From Desmodesmus armatus (lineage: Eukaryota; Chlorophyta; Chlorophyceae; Sphaeropleales; Scenedesmaceae): DNA of 64,000 bases. Position numbers and translations under genes: made by a program. Positions 22,382-34,012 of the stretch are shown here, piece after piece (within the stretch, counting starts at the first letter, position 1; every line of letters starts with the position of its first letter). The notes beneath the pieces are model-generated. The model saw only the letters and a list, made by a program, of their open reading frames with translations. It searched no databases and had not been told where the DNA came from. Where the stretch lies: positions 131,501 through 195,500 of the forward strand of contig VIIQ02000698.1 of the NCBI GenBank assembly GCA_007449985.2. Reading direction: 5' to 3'.

Positions 22382-22632
22382 ACGAAGCGCTGACAGTGTC
22401 TGCCACAAGAGAACTCGGACTCCTCAGCTTGCCATCTGTCTTGTGCCAGCTGGACTGTCTGCAGCAGGCAATGTGCCGAACGAAACGCCAATGAGTTGAA
22501 TTCAACGAAGCCATGAAGTTCTTTGCGAAACTGGTACCAACTGTGCATTAGCTGACTGGTTGCACAACAGCTGACAGTACTGTTGGACGTGGGCAGTGAT
22601 CAAGCACTCTGTGCCGCAGGCAAAGCAGCTGG
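22382..22632. promoter_or_regulatory. Short divergent promoter interval
   Basis: Only about 250 bp separate the tentative starts of the low-complexity gene (-) and the 5-phosphatase gene (+), so a shared bidirectional promoter is likely. No specific element was identified, and both starts are provisional. Confidence 0.4.
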
Positions 22633-25600
22633 ATGCGTTTCCTGGACTGGAAAAAGGAGGAGGACCCGCACACCCAGGTCTGGACTGACCACATCTGCCT
22701 CAGTGTGTTTGCCAAAGCATGCATCCAGCTCACACATGCCCTGTGTTGCAACAGGTCACCAGCATGGGTCCCAGTGGCCGCGCAGGGATGATCCAGTGCT
22801 GGAGCATCTCCTGAGAGACTTCCGCTCAGCAGCACTCCGCAAGCAGTTCTTTGCCAATGACCCTACTGAGTACACTGACACGTTGGATGTCAAGCTCTTG
22901 GTGCGCACAGTGTTTTGCTTGGAGTGGGCAGCAGTCAATCAGCAGCTGCCCAGCAAGCAAGCACAGGTCCTGAGTTCCTCTCAGCGCAATGAAAGCGGTC
23001 GCCTTCTGCATGATTGTCCCCCATTGTATGGGACCAGCACAACATGGTACTCCCTCTAGCAGATCTGCAAACACAGACACCACCTGTGATCAACTGGTGC
23101 AACTGGTAGCAGCATCACTACCCAGAACTGCCGTTGCGCCATGCTGCTCTGTGCGCTTGTGGTGTTCATTTTGCAGGCTGGCACATACAATGTTGCAGGC
23201 AAGAAGCCTCCTGCAGGCCTCAAGCTGCACGACTGGCTGGACCAATGGAAGCACTGCTGGCCCAAGGAGGCCGCACCCCTAACGAGGCAGCCTGCAGCAG
23301 CAGAGGGGCCAGATATTGTGGCAGTGGGGTTTCAGGAAGTGGTGCCACTGTCTGCTGGCAATGTCATTGCCGGGCCCAGCAGTGAGGGGGCTGATGCGTG
23401 GGACCATGTGCTGGCAGCAACACTGAATGGAGACGAATGGTGAGCGGATGGTGCTCTCATCATACCAGCACGCTGTGTACCTGATTTTCACGTGTCGAAG
23501 CATCACCAGTTGTTTGATACTCGGTCCGGCACTGTTAAAGGTGGTCCAGGACGCACCAAACACTCAGCAGGCAGCCATTGAAACTCAACGGCGCCATTGC
23601 GCATGCCGCCATGTGGGGCTTTCAGGGTCAGCTGCAGTCGCCTAATGGTGTTGAAGAAGGGGGTATGCTGGTTGCCGAAAGACCAGCTGCTGAATGGTCG
23701 GCGCATTGTGCTGTTGCTCATGCTGTGCACAGGGCTAGCCGCAACGCAGGACGGACCTTTGGCAGCAGCGTCGCCAACCAGGCAGCTTACCTCAACCTTG
23801 GTTCACAGGTGCGCAGGTGCGATGCGCATGCATGCAATCCTGCAGACGCAGTTGGAGTGGGACGCAGCATTTGCAACCGTACGTTGCACGGAGGTGTCAT
23901 TTGGTGAATCTATGGTTACGGCTTTGCGGGAATCTGAAATGTATGCAACTGCTTTGGCAAGGCATAAGACAGCTTCTGCAACTGCTTCCAATGCATTGTT
24001 GTGTCGCAGGCGGCTTACGCGGCATACAGTGCCATCGCAACGCAGGCAGCCACTGTGGTGGGGGCAATGGACAAAGTGTGGAGCGGTGGCGGCGGCCCGG
24101 AGGGCAGTGGGCACGGCGCAGCAGACGCGCAGTCGGGCATGGCCAACGCCCAGCAGCAGCAAGCACGCCTGGCAGTAGCGCTACAAAACCCGGACGACAG
24201 TGACGATGTGTATGTGCAGGTGCGGTTCCTGTTGTTCCGCGCTCCCTGTTGACGTTTGACAGTGTTCGAGATACTCTGCATGTCCATGCACAGTCCCTCT
24301 AGGCCTCCCCAGCACACAGTCCTTCTAGGCCTCCCCAGACAGCGTCTGGTGACGTGCATTGCTGATACTGTGCCACACAATGCTCAACACACCCAGCACA
24401 CCCATATCGCCAAATTCTTTGTTCTGCTGCGCCTGTCATGGTCCAGGTGGCTTGCAAGCAGCTCGTGGGGATCTACTTGTCTGTGTGGGCTCGCAAGGGC
24501 GTCGCGCGCAGCATACGGGGAGTGCAGGCCACGTCAGCAGCCACGGGGTGGGGTGGCTACCTTGGCAACAAGGGCGCAGTGGCAGTGCGGCTGCGTGTGC
24601 ATGATGCACCGCTTGTCATGGTCTGCTCGCACCTGGCGTCGGGCGATGCGCGGGGCGATGAGCAGCGCAGGAACGGTGATGTGGCAGACATCATGCGGCG
24701 CTGCGTGTTTGAAAACCCAGATGCTGCAGGTGGGTGGTGTTGGGGTGTCTGTTGCGGCAGGTGTCTGTTGCAGCAGGCTGTGCTTTGGTCTGCCTGTAGC
24801 CTGCTGTATATCTACATCACTTGTTTGTTTGGAACAGAGGGTGAGGCATGGTACAGCGCCGCAGTTGTGTTCCTGCTTTGGAATACCCTGGTGGTTGCCT
24901 AGTGCATGTACCAGTGAGTGGAGGAGACACACAGTCCTTCTGACCTTGCCCTGGTTGGATGCTGCGCTCACAGGTGATCCATACAGGCAGCAAGGCGGCA
25001 GCGGCAGCAGCAGCAGCAGCGGGCACTGGGGCAACATGTGCAGCGTGCTGCACCACCACAACGTCATATGGCTGGGGGACCTGAACTACCGGCTGACATG
25101 CAGTGATGACGAGGCACGCAGGTGGGCTGGGCTGGTGCGGTTGCGGGGTTGTTGCACGCAGGGTCACCTCGCACTAAGTCAGGGGTCGTTCAGAGAGTGC
25201 ATGCGCATGCACCTGGACGACGGTGTCTTGCGTTCTGCATTGTGGGTGCTGCCATATGCTCGGCTGTGTTATGCGACACTTGGCGCAGCATCCATGGATG
25301 CCAGCTACCTGCAACTGCACATGCTCTTGCCAAGCAGTAGGCATGCGTGCTGTTTTGTGGGCCTCAGGTGTCTGCGCACCGGACGACTGGATGCCTTGCT
25401 GTCATATGACGAGCTGTCACAAGAGATGCAGGCCAAGCGGGTGTTTCAGGTATGTCCTCAGAATGCCAGACTCTCAGGCTTGGCGGGCTGGGCGCGGCTG
25501 GGATGCTGGTGGTGCGGCAAAGAGTGTTAGGAGCATGGGGGGTGCCCTTGCATATGCAGGCACGGGCATGTGATTCAGGCAAGTGAGGAGTCCAAATGTA

Positions 25601-27791
25601 GCTGGCACATGCGCGAGGCCGCTGTTGGTATGTGGCCAGCGGTGCTGGAGTAGCCGTGTCTGGCAGTGCAGCCCTGTCCTGTTCAAGGCTCTTTTGTCGG
25701 GGCTCTGGCCAGAGAGCTGCAGTTGTGTTGCAACTTTTACGCAACATTCACCTCATGTATGCACCGCCCTTATGTCTGGCAGGGCTGGCAGGAGGGTGCG
25801 ATCACCTTCAACCCCACGTACAAGTATCACCTGGGCTGCAACATCTACAGTGGGGACCCCCTGCCCCCAGGTGTCGGCGCAGTCAAGGCAGTGGACAGCT
25901 ACGCCAGCCTCACAGACAGTGAAGCAACAACGGAAGGTGAGCCGGCAAGGCCTGAAGCCACTGGACGCTGTGATATGTGTGGGAACGCCACCAACTGCTA
26001 TGACGCCGGGTGTGCGTGCGCTCGGGCTCTGGCGATGGCCTTGCTCAGTTAGTACGCACATTTGGGGAGCCCCTGTCATAAGCGCTGGGAGCTATGCCAA
26101 ATGCCTGTGCAGCAGCACCCTGACAGCAGCATCGAGATCAGTTAGGCATTTGTGACCTTGTCAACACATTGAACTCGTGGTTGCCGGCTGATGTTGCAGG
26201 TGGCGACAGCAACAGCCAGGCAGGCCGGGACTCTCCGTCAGTGGAGAAGCAGAAGAAGCGCACGCCTGCCTGGTGTGACCGCATCCTGTGGCTGCCGGAC
26301 AGGCAGCTGTACCAGCTGGCGTACGGGCGCGGTGAAGTGGCGGTGCGTGGGTTTGACGGTGTTTTGCGTTTTGACACATCCAGGGTGAAGAAATGAAGGG
26401 TCCTGTGGGGTAGCTCGCTGTTGACGGAGCAGAAAACTGACCAGGCCATGGGCAATGAATGGGTGGATTGTGAAACAGCAGCCAGTCCACAGCTCTGCAA
26501 GACCGTCCGGCACGTGCTTATGATGGGCAAGGCCTGTACCTCAGCAGCTGTGCCTGTCTGTCCTGTGCCCACAGGTGTCGGATCACAGGCCTGTTGCAGC
26601 AGCCTTCCTGCTGCAAGCTCACAGGTAGGACCATCCTGTCCATTGCTGCAATAGTCCTGTAACACTTGACGCGTGCTGTCAGGCGTGACTGACCTGTATG
26701 GCAGCATCACGTGTGGTCACAAAGCTGCTGGATGTTGTAACGCTTTCCACCCAACAGGCCGCATGGCATGCCTGTGTCTGTTAGTCTGCCAGATGGGGCT
26801 GTCAGTCTCAAGCTACTGTCATATATACTGTTACTGTGCTGACTCTGCGTGCAGGTACCAGCGCGGCACAGTGAAGGAGCTTGCAGAAACAGCACGGCGC
26901 TCAGTGGACATGAGCAGCAATGCAGCCCGCCCTCGGTAAGTGTTTCCCTGAAAATGCTGTTCCCTTTGCCTGATTGCTAGGTCCCTGCTGCAACATACAC
27001 AGAACTCATCATGCAGGAACGATCAGCCAGAGTAGCAGCGTGTGTTCCGTGTGTCAACGTCTATCAGCAGTCAGCGCAGACACCTTGCCTAATGCTCAGT
27101 GCATCAAGAGCCACTTCCCTGGGAGTTGACGGCCTCAACACCCCACATTGATAAATCCGCTCACAAGGGAAGCCACCAGGTTGTCTCCGTACTCAAGAGT
27201 GCTGGCTGCTCATCCTGTCAACTACCGCCAGCCTGTTGTCTGGCACGACCCACCTGCTCACCTGGTTTTTGTGCTGCCGCAGCTGCACCCTGGAGCCCAA
27301 GTTCATCGAGCTGGGCCTGGTGCCCTTCGGCCTGCCCAAGGCATTCTCAGTGCGGCTGGAGAACGTGGGCACAACACCCGCCCGCTTCTACTTTGTGGCG
27401 CCACCCAAGCTGCTGGAGAGCCGCGACGGCGTGATGGTGTGGGACGACAACCAGCCGCTGTGCCCACCGTGGCTGCTGATAAGCCAGGAGGACGGGGAAC
27501 TGGAGCCAGGTGCGGCTGAGTTGCTGTGCTGTGGTGTGTCTGTGTGTCTGAGATGTGGTTGTGCTGCAGCGTCTTAGCATGAGCAGTGCGGACGCCAGGT
27601 GTGGCTGGGTTGCTGTGTTATGGTATGTCCTTATGTGTGGGATGTGCACATCACCACGTGGTTGTGCTGCAGCGTCTTAGCATGCCCAGTGCAGATGAGT
27701 TGTTCTTAGCTCAGGCGGTGCCAACGTTGGCTTTGCCTACGCATGTTGTCCTTCCTGCTGTGTTGGCAACTGTGTTGCTGCTGTGTCTTGA

Positions 27792-27822
<31 letters not shown>

Positions 27823-30107
27823 CGTCACGCTCACGCCATGCTCTGCAGCCCAAGGCACCTCCATCAGCCTGACGGCGCACATAGCTGGCGCCGGCCCCAG
27901 CAGTGCCTGCAGCTTCATCGACGCCAACCCACCCCCAGCGCCCGCGGGCGCCAACACGCTGGACACCATCCTCATTCTGCGGTTGGAAGATGGGGCCGAC
28001 ATCTTCATCAGCCTGCGGGGCACCTTCCTGCCCAGCTGCTATGGCATGGACCTGGACAGGTGGGCAACGTGGATGTGATGAGGTTTGTGAGTTTGATTGT
28101 GGTCCAGCTGCAAAGGGCGGTTTGGGGTTTGGTGCCGAGTGCCCGCTTTCATCCACCCTTGCGCACAGTGCGCGCCCAGGCTTTCTGTTCCGAGCCAATT
28201 TTGGCACCGACACGCCCACGGTGTCCAGTGTCTTACCAGTTGCTCATGCGCAGAAGGTTGACTATCAGGTTGGTATCTGACGTTGCTGCCTGTGCGTTGG
28301 GCTGGCCTGGGGTATGGTGTGCAGGCTGCTGACCTTTGGCGATCGCCCTGTGGTTGCTGTGGAGCGTGATGTCCAGTGTCTCACCCGTTGCTCTTGCGCA
28401 GAATGTTGACTAGCAGGTTTTTGACATAACATTGCTGCTTGTGTGCTGTGCTATGTGTGTGCAGGCTGCTGACCTTTGGTGACCGCCCCGTGGTTGCTGT
28501 GGAGCAGCTGGATGCAGAGGGCCAGCAGCTACTGCAGCAGGGCCTGCAGGCACCAGCACTGCCAGCAGCAGCAGCAGCAGGGGCGCAGCAGCTCGCACAG
28601 CAGGTTGGCGATTTAGGGCTTGGTGAGGCTGTGGTTGAGCAGACTGGCGTTGAGCCCCGGGTGCCGAAGGAGATTCAGCGGCTGGTGCACTTCCTCGAGG
28701 TGAGTGGAGGCCTCCAACGCTTGGGCTGCGTTGGAAGGTCGGTTGGCCTGTGCGCGTGTCACAAGTGACATGTGCAGACTTGCGGTGGCTTGTCTGTGGC
28801 GACTGCCGGCACACTGCACAGCATATGCTGTCCCGTGACAACAGCATTCGTCAGATGTCATGGGCTCTACCCTGCAGCACTCCTGCTGGCCTGCTTGCCA
28901 CTATGACTCATACGGTACTGCTGTCCGCGGTTGCTACGTCACCCCCTGTTCTATCGGCTGATTCTGTGTGGCTGACTGCGCGCACTCCTGTGTGGTTCAT
29001 CGGTGTGCTGCAGGCGCCCCATCGGCTGCGCACACCAGGCCTCTTCGTGGACAGCATACATGCCTGCACAGGGGTTGGCAGCAGCAGCAGCGCCGGCACC
29101 GGCAGCGGCAGCGGCGGTCTGCAGCTTGCAGGCCACCCCTTGCGCACCCCAGCACATCTGCAGCAGCTGCTGACTGCCACAGCACCTGTCCTTTGGGCCA
29201 TGGACACGGGCCTGGACCTCCCAGGTCACGTGACACCCCACCAGGCCGCTGCTGCGCTGCTGCTGTTGCTGCAGCAGCTGCCGGACAGCTTCCTGCCTCC
29301 TGACGTCAGTGGGGTGTTGATGCACTGCGTGCCACCGGGACCTGCCTGCATGTCGCTGCTGTCGGACACCATGTCTGTGGCGGAGTGGGCCACGCTAAGG
29401 ATGTTGCTGGGGCTGTTCAAGGCGGCCCTGCAGGTGGATGCTGCGGCCAGCAACGGACTCACTGTGGTGGGGCTTGCGAATGTGCTGGCGGAGCACTTCT
29501 TTGGGGATGCTGCAGGTGCGAGGGTTTTACAGCAGCGTGGAGGGCATGCTGGAGGCCGGGTGTGCATGTGTGTGTGGTTGAGTCTGCACACTGCATGGCA
29601 TGCCGGTGCAGATTTTTCTGTATGTATGTGTGGTTGGGCACCAGTAAGCAGGGCAGGTTACAGGGACAGCCAGCAGAGACGCAGGCGGGCTCTTTGTAGT
29701 CAACATGTGCGCTGGCCTTGCAGAGCGCAACACTTGACTTAGCACTCTCAGTAGCGCTTGTTGCATATGGCGAAAGTCAGGTTTCAGGGTTAATACTACG
29801 GAACAAGCTTATGTTTGCTCGGTGCCCTGCTTGCCTGTGCATGTTGCGCCTTGTAGGTGTTCCCCCTGCGCTGGCCGCCAACCGCATCGCCTTCCTCATG
29901 ACACTGCTTGACCCAGCAGCAGCAGCGCAGGAGCTGTGCCAGCAGCAGCATCAGCAGCAGCAGGTGGGGGGCCTCGAGGCAGCAGCTGGTCCCTTGCACC
30001 AGCACCTGCGCAGCAGGGCACCCGCCCCAGAGAACCCCACGCCATTCGTACAGGCCAGCGGTGTAGCAGCAGCCAATGCGCATCTGCAGCAGGACAGTTT
30101 GATTTGA
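22633..30107 (+). CDS. OCRL-type inositol polyphosphate 5-phosphatase (5-Ptase, ASH, RhoGAP-like)
   Basis: Seventeen exons close in frame (1052 aa): 22633..22677, 22763..22966, 23177..23439, 23809..23878, 24010..24219, 24447..24729, 24974..25121, 25368..25449, 25783..25936, 26200..26342, 26575..26624, 26855..26935, 27283..27509, 27849..28059, 28465..28699, 29014..29515, 29857..30107. The enzyme should remove the 5-phosphate from phosphoinositides such as PI(4,5)P2 on membranes. Catalytic motifs are intact: TYNVAGK, FQEVVPLSAGN, WLGDLNYRL, PAWCDRILW (about 509) and SDHRPV (about 536). An ASH domain follows (ELGLVPFGLPKAFSVRLENVG), then a RhoGAP-like domain of about 165 residues that lacks an obvious arginine finger, as in animal OCRL. 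The first two exons are the least certain. Confidence 0.88.
27505..27690 (+). repeat. Tandem duplication carrying a 5' splice site (intron of 5-phosphatase gene)
   Basis: The stretch beginning gccaggtgcggctgagttgctgtg at 27505, which contains the exon-end donor, recurs at 27594 as gccaggtgtggctgggttgctgtg. The shared 3' part ggttgtgctgcagcgtcttagcatg recurs at 27557 and 27660. Copies are about 89-103 bp apart and have diverged. Confidence 0.85.
28223..28505 (+). repeat. Tandem duplication carrying a 3' splice site and exon start
   Basis: Copy 1 (28223-28365) and copy 2 (28371-28505) both run from gtccagtgtct through a gtgcag acceptor into the exon start gctgctgacctttgg and on to gtggttgctgtggagc. 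Only copy 2 continues as an open exon; copy 1, if used as an exon, meets a stop about 25 codons in. Confidence 0.92.
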
Positions 30108-31903
30108 TGCAGGGGCGTCTGGGATCAAGTTGTGACCACATGATGCATGGCGCCAAGTATCAAGAGCCATTGCCTGAGGTCTTTTGGTGTGTGACTTTGG
30201 TGCTGCTGCTGTTGAAAGTGTAAGAGCCTTTGACAAGCTGCACATGGTTTCAGGAGTTGCACTGCATCACATGCATAGAATTCTCTGTGATCTTCTGTTC
30301 CTGCCAGTTGGGGATGTTCAGCAGAGCTCACAGCTGACAAGGGTCACTCAGTCGGCTGCATTGGCGTCAACCTGGTGGGCAATGCTGGTCAAACAGCTAC
30401 ATGTATGGGTGCAAGTACTACCACAAATGGCCCCTACTGAAATATCACCACACCATGTCTGCTGGGTCACAGGGCCTCAGCAGCACACATAAAGAACCAC
30501 ATGTGTGTGGCTTGGTGGGTAACTAAGCAGTTGGATAAGGTGCAACCATTGCACAGGCAATGGATGCTGCCCGCTGCGGCTGCTGTTAGAGCTATGACAC
30601 TACAAAGCGCAGAAGCCAGCTGGCAGGCAGGGAACCACTGCTCCAAACCTGAACCATGGAGGGATCTGAAGCGACTAATGCCTCTGGTTCAAGGTGCCAT
30701 GCACCAGCTCCCTGGTCATGCCCCCATGATCCCGGTAACATGGCTTGTGTACATAACAAAATTTGCCCCAAGTCTGACGTGCTACAGCTTGTGAAGTAAC
30801 TATACACAACAACAGGACACATCCAGAGCCTCAACATCCTTGATCTTCACTAAGAAAGCAGCAGGCCGCCTATTAGTACAGGTAACATAGTCCAACGTCT
30901 GTCAGCAGGGTTAGCAGACCTCCTGACGAAGGCTAGCTTGGGCACTGAGGCTCAGGCTGATCAGCTCAACTCAACTTGCCACATATGTCTGCCAGGTACT
31001 CAGCAACGGGCCTAGTTGGTCATGCTATGGTAAAAGTGCACCTGGCCCAGTGAGTCGTCAACACAACTCGACCCTACAATAGGGCAATCAGAACGCCCAG
31101 TAGATAAGTACGCCAGCAGGCCTCAACCAAACATGCATGGGACGCATGGATCGAACGCCCAACAACAAAGCCACACTCAAAATAGGGTGACATACACCCA
31201 TCTCTCCTGCTGTATCGTACATGGTGGCGCATGATTGGAAGCGCGCGCTGGCTGCAGCAACACACAGAGACCAGGGACAAGTGCATGTGGTAAAGGGCCC
31301 AAACATTGGTACAGACAGGAGCCAGTCAGCCGACTAATGACACACACATAAGGTCTATGTGCAAGCAAAGCATACAGCACAACTAGCTGCTACAGTTGTC
31401 ACGACATCCCCTCCCCATCAGTCAAAGAAGCTGTGCGCAAAACAGAAGGCGCAAACATGGGGTCTCACTGTCAAGCATGCCAGCTTTGCTGGGGCCCTCT
31501 CAGATAGGCGCGAAGTGATACACGCACAACAACTGTGCTGGCCGCAAGCAATGATGGAGTACCCTGCAGCCATAGGAATCAACCCCAGGCACGGACCGTC
31601 CCTGACGGCTGCTGCTGCAGCAAGTTGAAACGCGCTGGCTATCAGCCTGGCTGTCAGCCACCGTTGTTTGCTGCAAGCTGCAGCCTGCAGGCCTAGTGCT
31701 GCTGCCACAAAGGTTGCTGGCTGCTGCATGCACATGCAGTCCTGCAGCACAGTGTGCACCGCACAGGGCGCATTGCCGTGTACCATCATGAAATGGATCT
31801 GGCCGTGGCTGGTCGCAGCAGCACCGCTGCATGCTGACCCCGTCACTGCTCCCTCAATATCCACAGCTAGCAGAGGGTCCAGCCGATGCTGAAGCAGGCT
31901 TCT
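30108..31903. other. Convergent gap without a recognised gene
   Basis: This lies between the 3' ends of the 5-phosphatase gene (+) and the Yippee-like gene (-). It must hold both 3' UTRs. Open frames here (for example 31418..31864 minus) lack family likeness or a consistent exon chain. Confidence 0.45.
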
Positions 31904-32796
31904 TCAGTAGCTGTCAGACTCGCTGTTGTCGCTGCCTCTCAGGGGGTGGCCAAAGGTCCTGTGTGAGAACCTGGGCGGGCTCATGCTGCCGTTGCTGTCA
32001 GACTCGACCACGTGAACGCGCTCCAGGATGAATTTTCCCTCCTTGTACTTCTGAGACTCTTCAGCAGCAGCCTCCTGCAAAGCATCATCATCACGGGAGA
32101 CGGGAAAAGCCTCTTAGGTGAAAATTGCTTTTACAATCGCCACCTAAGGCAGCCATACCAGATAGTGAGCATAGGGAGCGGCAGCGAGAGATACCCAGGA
32201 AGCTGGGGAGGGTGCCTTAGGTACGCACAGTGCGTTGTGAGGACAAGATTGCTGTACTTGTACCCCATCCTGTACTGTCCGCTTTGCCGTGCAGGGGTAA
32301 GTCAGCACTCACATATTTCCAGCCCACCACGTTGAGGCACTTGGCGCAGGAAAGGTCTGCAACAACATGCATGCCTGTCGTCATCAGACGCTCCTCCTTG
32401 GGGCCTGGCAGGACGTTCACGCAGGTCTGGAAGAGCCAGGCAGGGCCATTCTTGCTGTGAAATTGCTGCACAAGTCATCAGAACACAACAGACAATCAGC
32501 AGCAGTGACCGTCTTGGTTCTATTCAGTATTTCTGCAGGGGTGCCCCTGTGGTGCAGTGGACATGTCACCCAAGGACAACAGCTGTGCCGGATGCATAAC
32601 ACGTCGCAATTGGTTTGAATAAGACGCCAGGACTTTTTCCAAGCCAATGCGCGAGTTGCTGATGCACGATTGCGTCATCTGTGTGCTACTGCTGCCCCAC
32701 CTTGGAGAGCAGCGCATCTGCCAAGGCCAACGCTACTCCACAGCCACGGCAGGAATACGAACGGCCTTCCAAATGCTCGATAAAGATCCTTCCCAT
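31904..32796 (-). CDS. Yippee-like zinc-binding protein
   Basis: Three exons (32701..32796, 32313..32465, 31904..32074) join at phase 0 to give 139 aa. Two CxxC pairs, Cys16/19 (YSCRGCG) and Cys72/75 (LSCAKCL), are separated by exactly 52 residues, the spacing that defines the Yippee family. Further family matches are FHSKNGPAWLF, VNVLPGPKEERLMTTGMHVVAD, VGWKY and SQKYKEGKFILE. Yippee proteins are small beta-rich zinc folds related to the Cereblon/Mis18 fold. In animals several are linked to ubiquitin ligase complexes and cell division; roles in algae are not established. The Ser/Arg-rich C-terminal 35 residues are not part of the fold. It is divergent from the FUN14 gene. Confidence 0.95.
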
Positions 32797-34012
32797 ACCA
32801 GCAACTGCACCCAGACAGACTGCCACGTAGCAACACCTGTCAGGGCCTGCACCGCGTATTGACCGGAAACACAACGCAGCAAAAGCTCCGACGTCTGATT
32901 ACCATCAGTGGAATATTTGGTCGCCACCAGGACAAGAACACTCGCCTGGCAAACCCTAGATACAACCACGCCTGACATCACCCAAATTCTAGGTGTTCAG
33001 GCCGCTGTTGCATCTTTTGAGTCCTGGTAGAGCAATATGCGAGTAGTATGGTAACTATTACGTGAGGCATGCGGGATCAAGCCGCCTCCAGACAGGAGGT
33101 GCACTCTCTCATCAGCCAGCCTGGCAGCGTGACGCTCCCCAAAGCTGATCAGCCACCACTACCAAGTACAGCAGAAGACATTAATATGGTCATGCAAGGG
33201 TTCTGTCAGTTGTGTGAAAGTTCGTGCATGATTTGCCAGCTCCTTCTCAATGTGTCGGGTTCAGGCGGTCTCGATACCACTGGTACATGACCACTGGTGC
33301 TTGTCCAGTTGCCCGGTTCTCAAGCCCACTGCGACTCTCAGAGCTTGGCCACTGTCTTCCAAGCTCTGTGACGTCTGAGGGATGCCAATTAATGACCACC
33401 CACTCCCCCAGTACACAACCCAATTTTACCTCGGCCAAGGGCAACCAATTGCAACAACACCAATTTTACCTCGGCCAAGGGCACAACTCCAATGCTCTTG
33501 AGGGGCATACAGTGTCTCAAACGAAGCGCAATACTTCTTGGGCTGCACCCTCATGAGCACCCTGATCAGCAACTTTCTCTTCACTGACACGCACCAATCC
33601 TTGCTGATCTGTCGGTGTGCTGTTGCTCAGCCTTCACCCAGCAACCACATGTGTGCCATCAATGTGTATGTGACCTCGTGTCTTGTCATAGCGAAATACA
33701 AATGAGTGTGAACTGAGTTGTCTATGCTCTGCTCCAATGGAAGAACTGTACAGCCTGTCACTTGCATTGTTACTGGTGTGTCAACCTGCAAGCAAGCTTG
33801 CATCAATCGAAGAGGAGCACGACCGTAGGTCCGGTTGTATAACTTTTTCTTCGACAACTTTGAAAGGGTTTGCTTTCGCTTGGAAGCCAATCGTGCACAT
33901 GCCTAGGATCAAGCCCAGCTGATCTGTTCATCAACTGGTACTGGTAGTGTTCTGCTGTAGGGTCAAAAAGTCCTTATTCGCAAGTAGCTGCACTACAAGA
34001 CGAGTTAAATAG
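32797..34012. promoter_or_regulatory. Divergent interval between Yippee-like and FUN14 genes
   Basis: About 1.2 kb lies between two divergent starts and should contain both promoters. It includes a 24-bp direct repeat with a 40-bp period (caattttacctcggccaagg at 33421 and 33461). No exon was recognised. Confidence 0.5.
33420..33484 (+). repeat. Direct repeat, two copies, 40-bp period
   Basis: The block ccaattttacctcggccaag plus ggca occurs at 33420 and 33460 without mismatch, in the upstream region of the FUN14 gene. It could be a duplicated binding site or chance slippage. Confidence 0.9.

Noticed and set aside
24256..25530. 424-codon open frame in the 5-phosphatase region
   Set aside because: It runs through introns and out of frame with the exons that carry the catalytic motifs.
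28750..29742. 330-codon open frame over the RhoGAP-like exon
   Set aside because: Only its middle (29014-29515) is the real exon; the ends are intron read-through.
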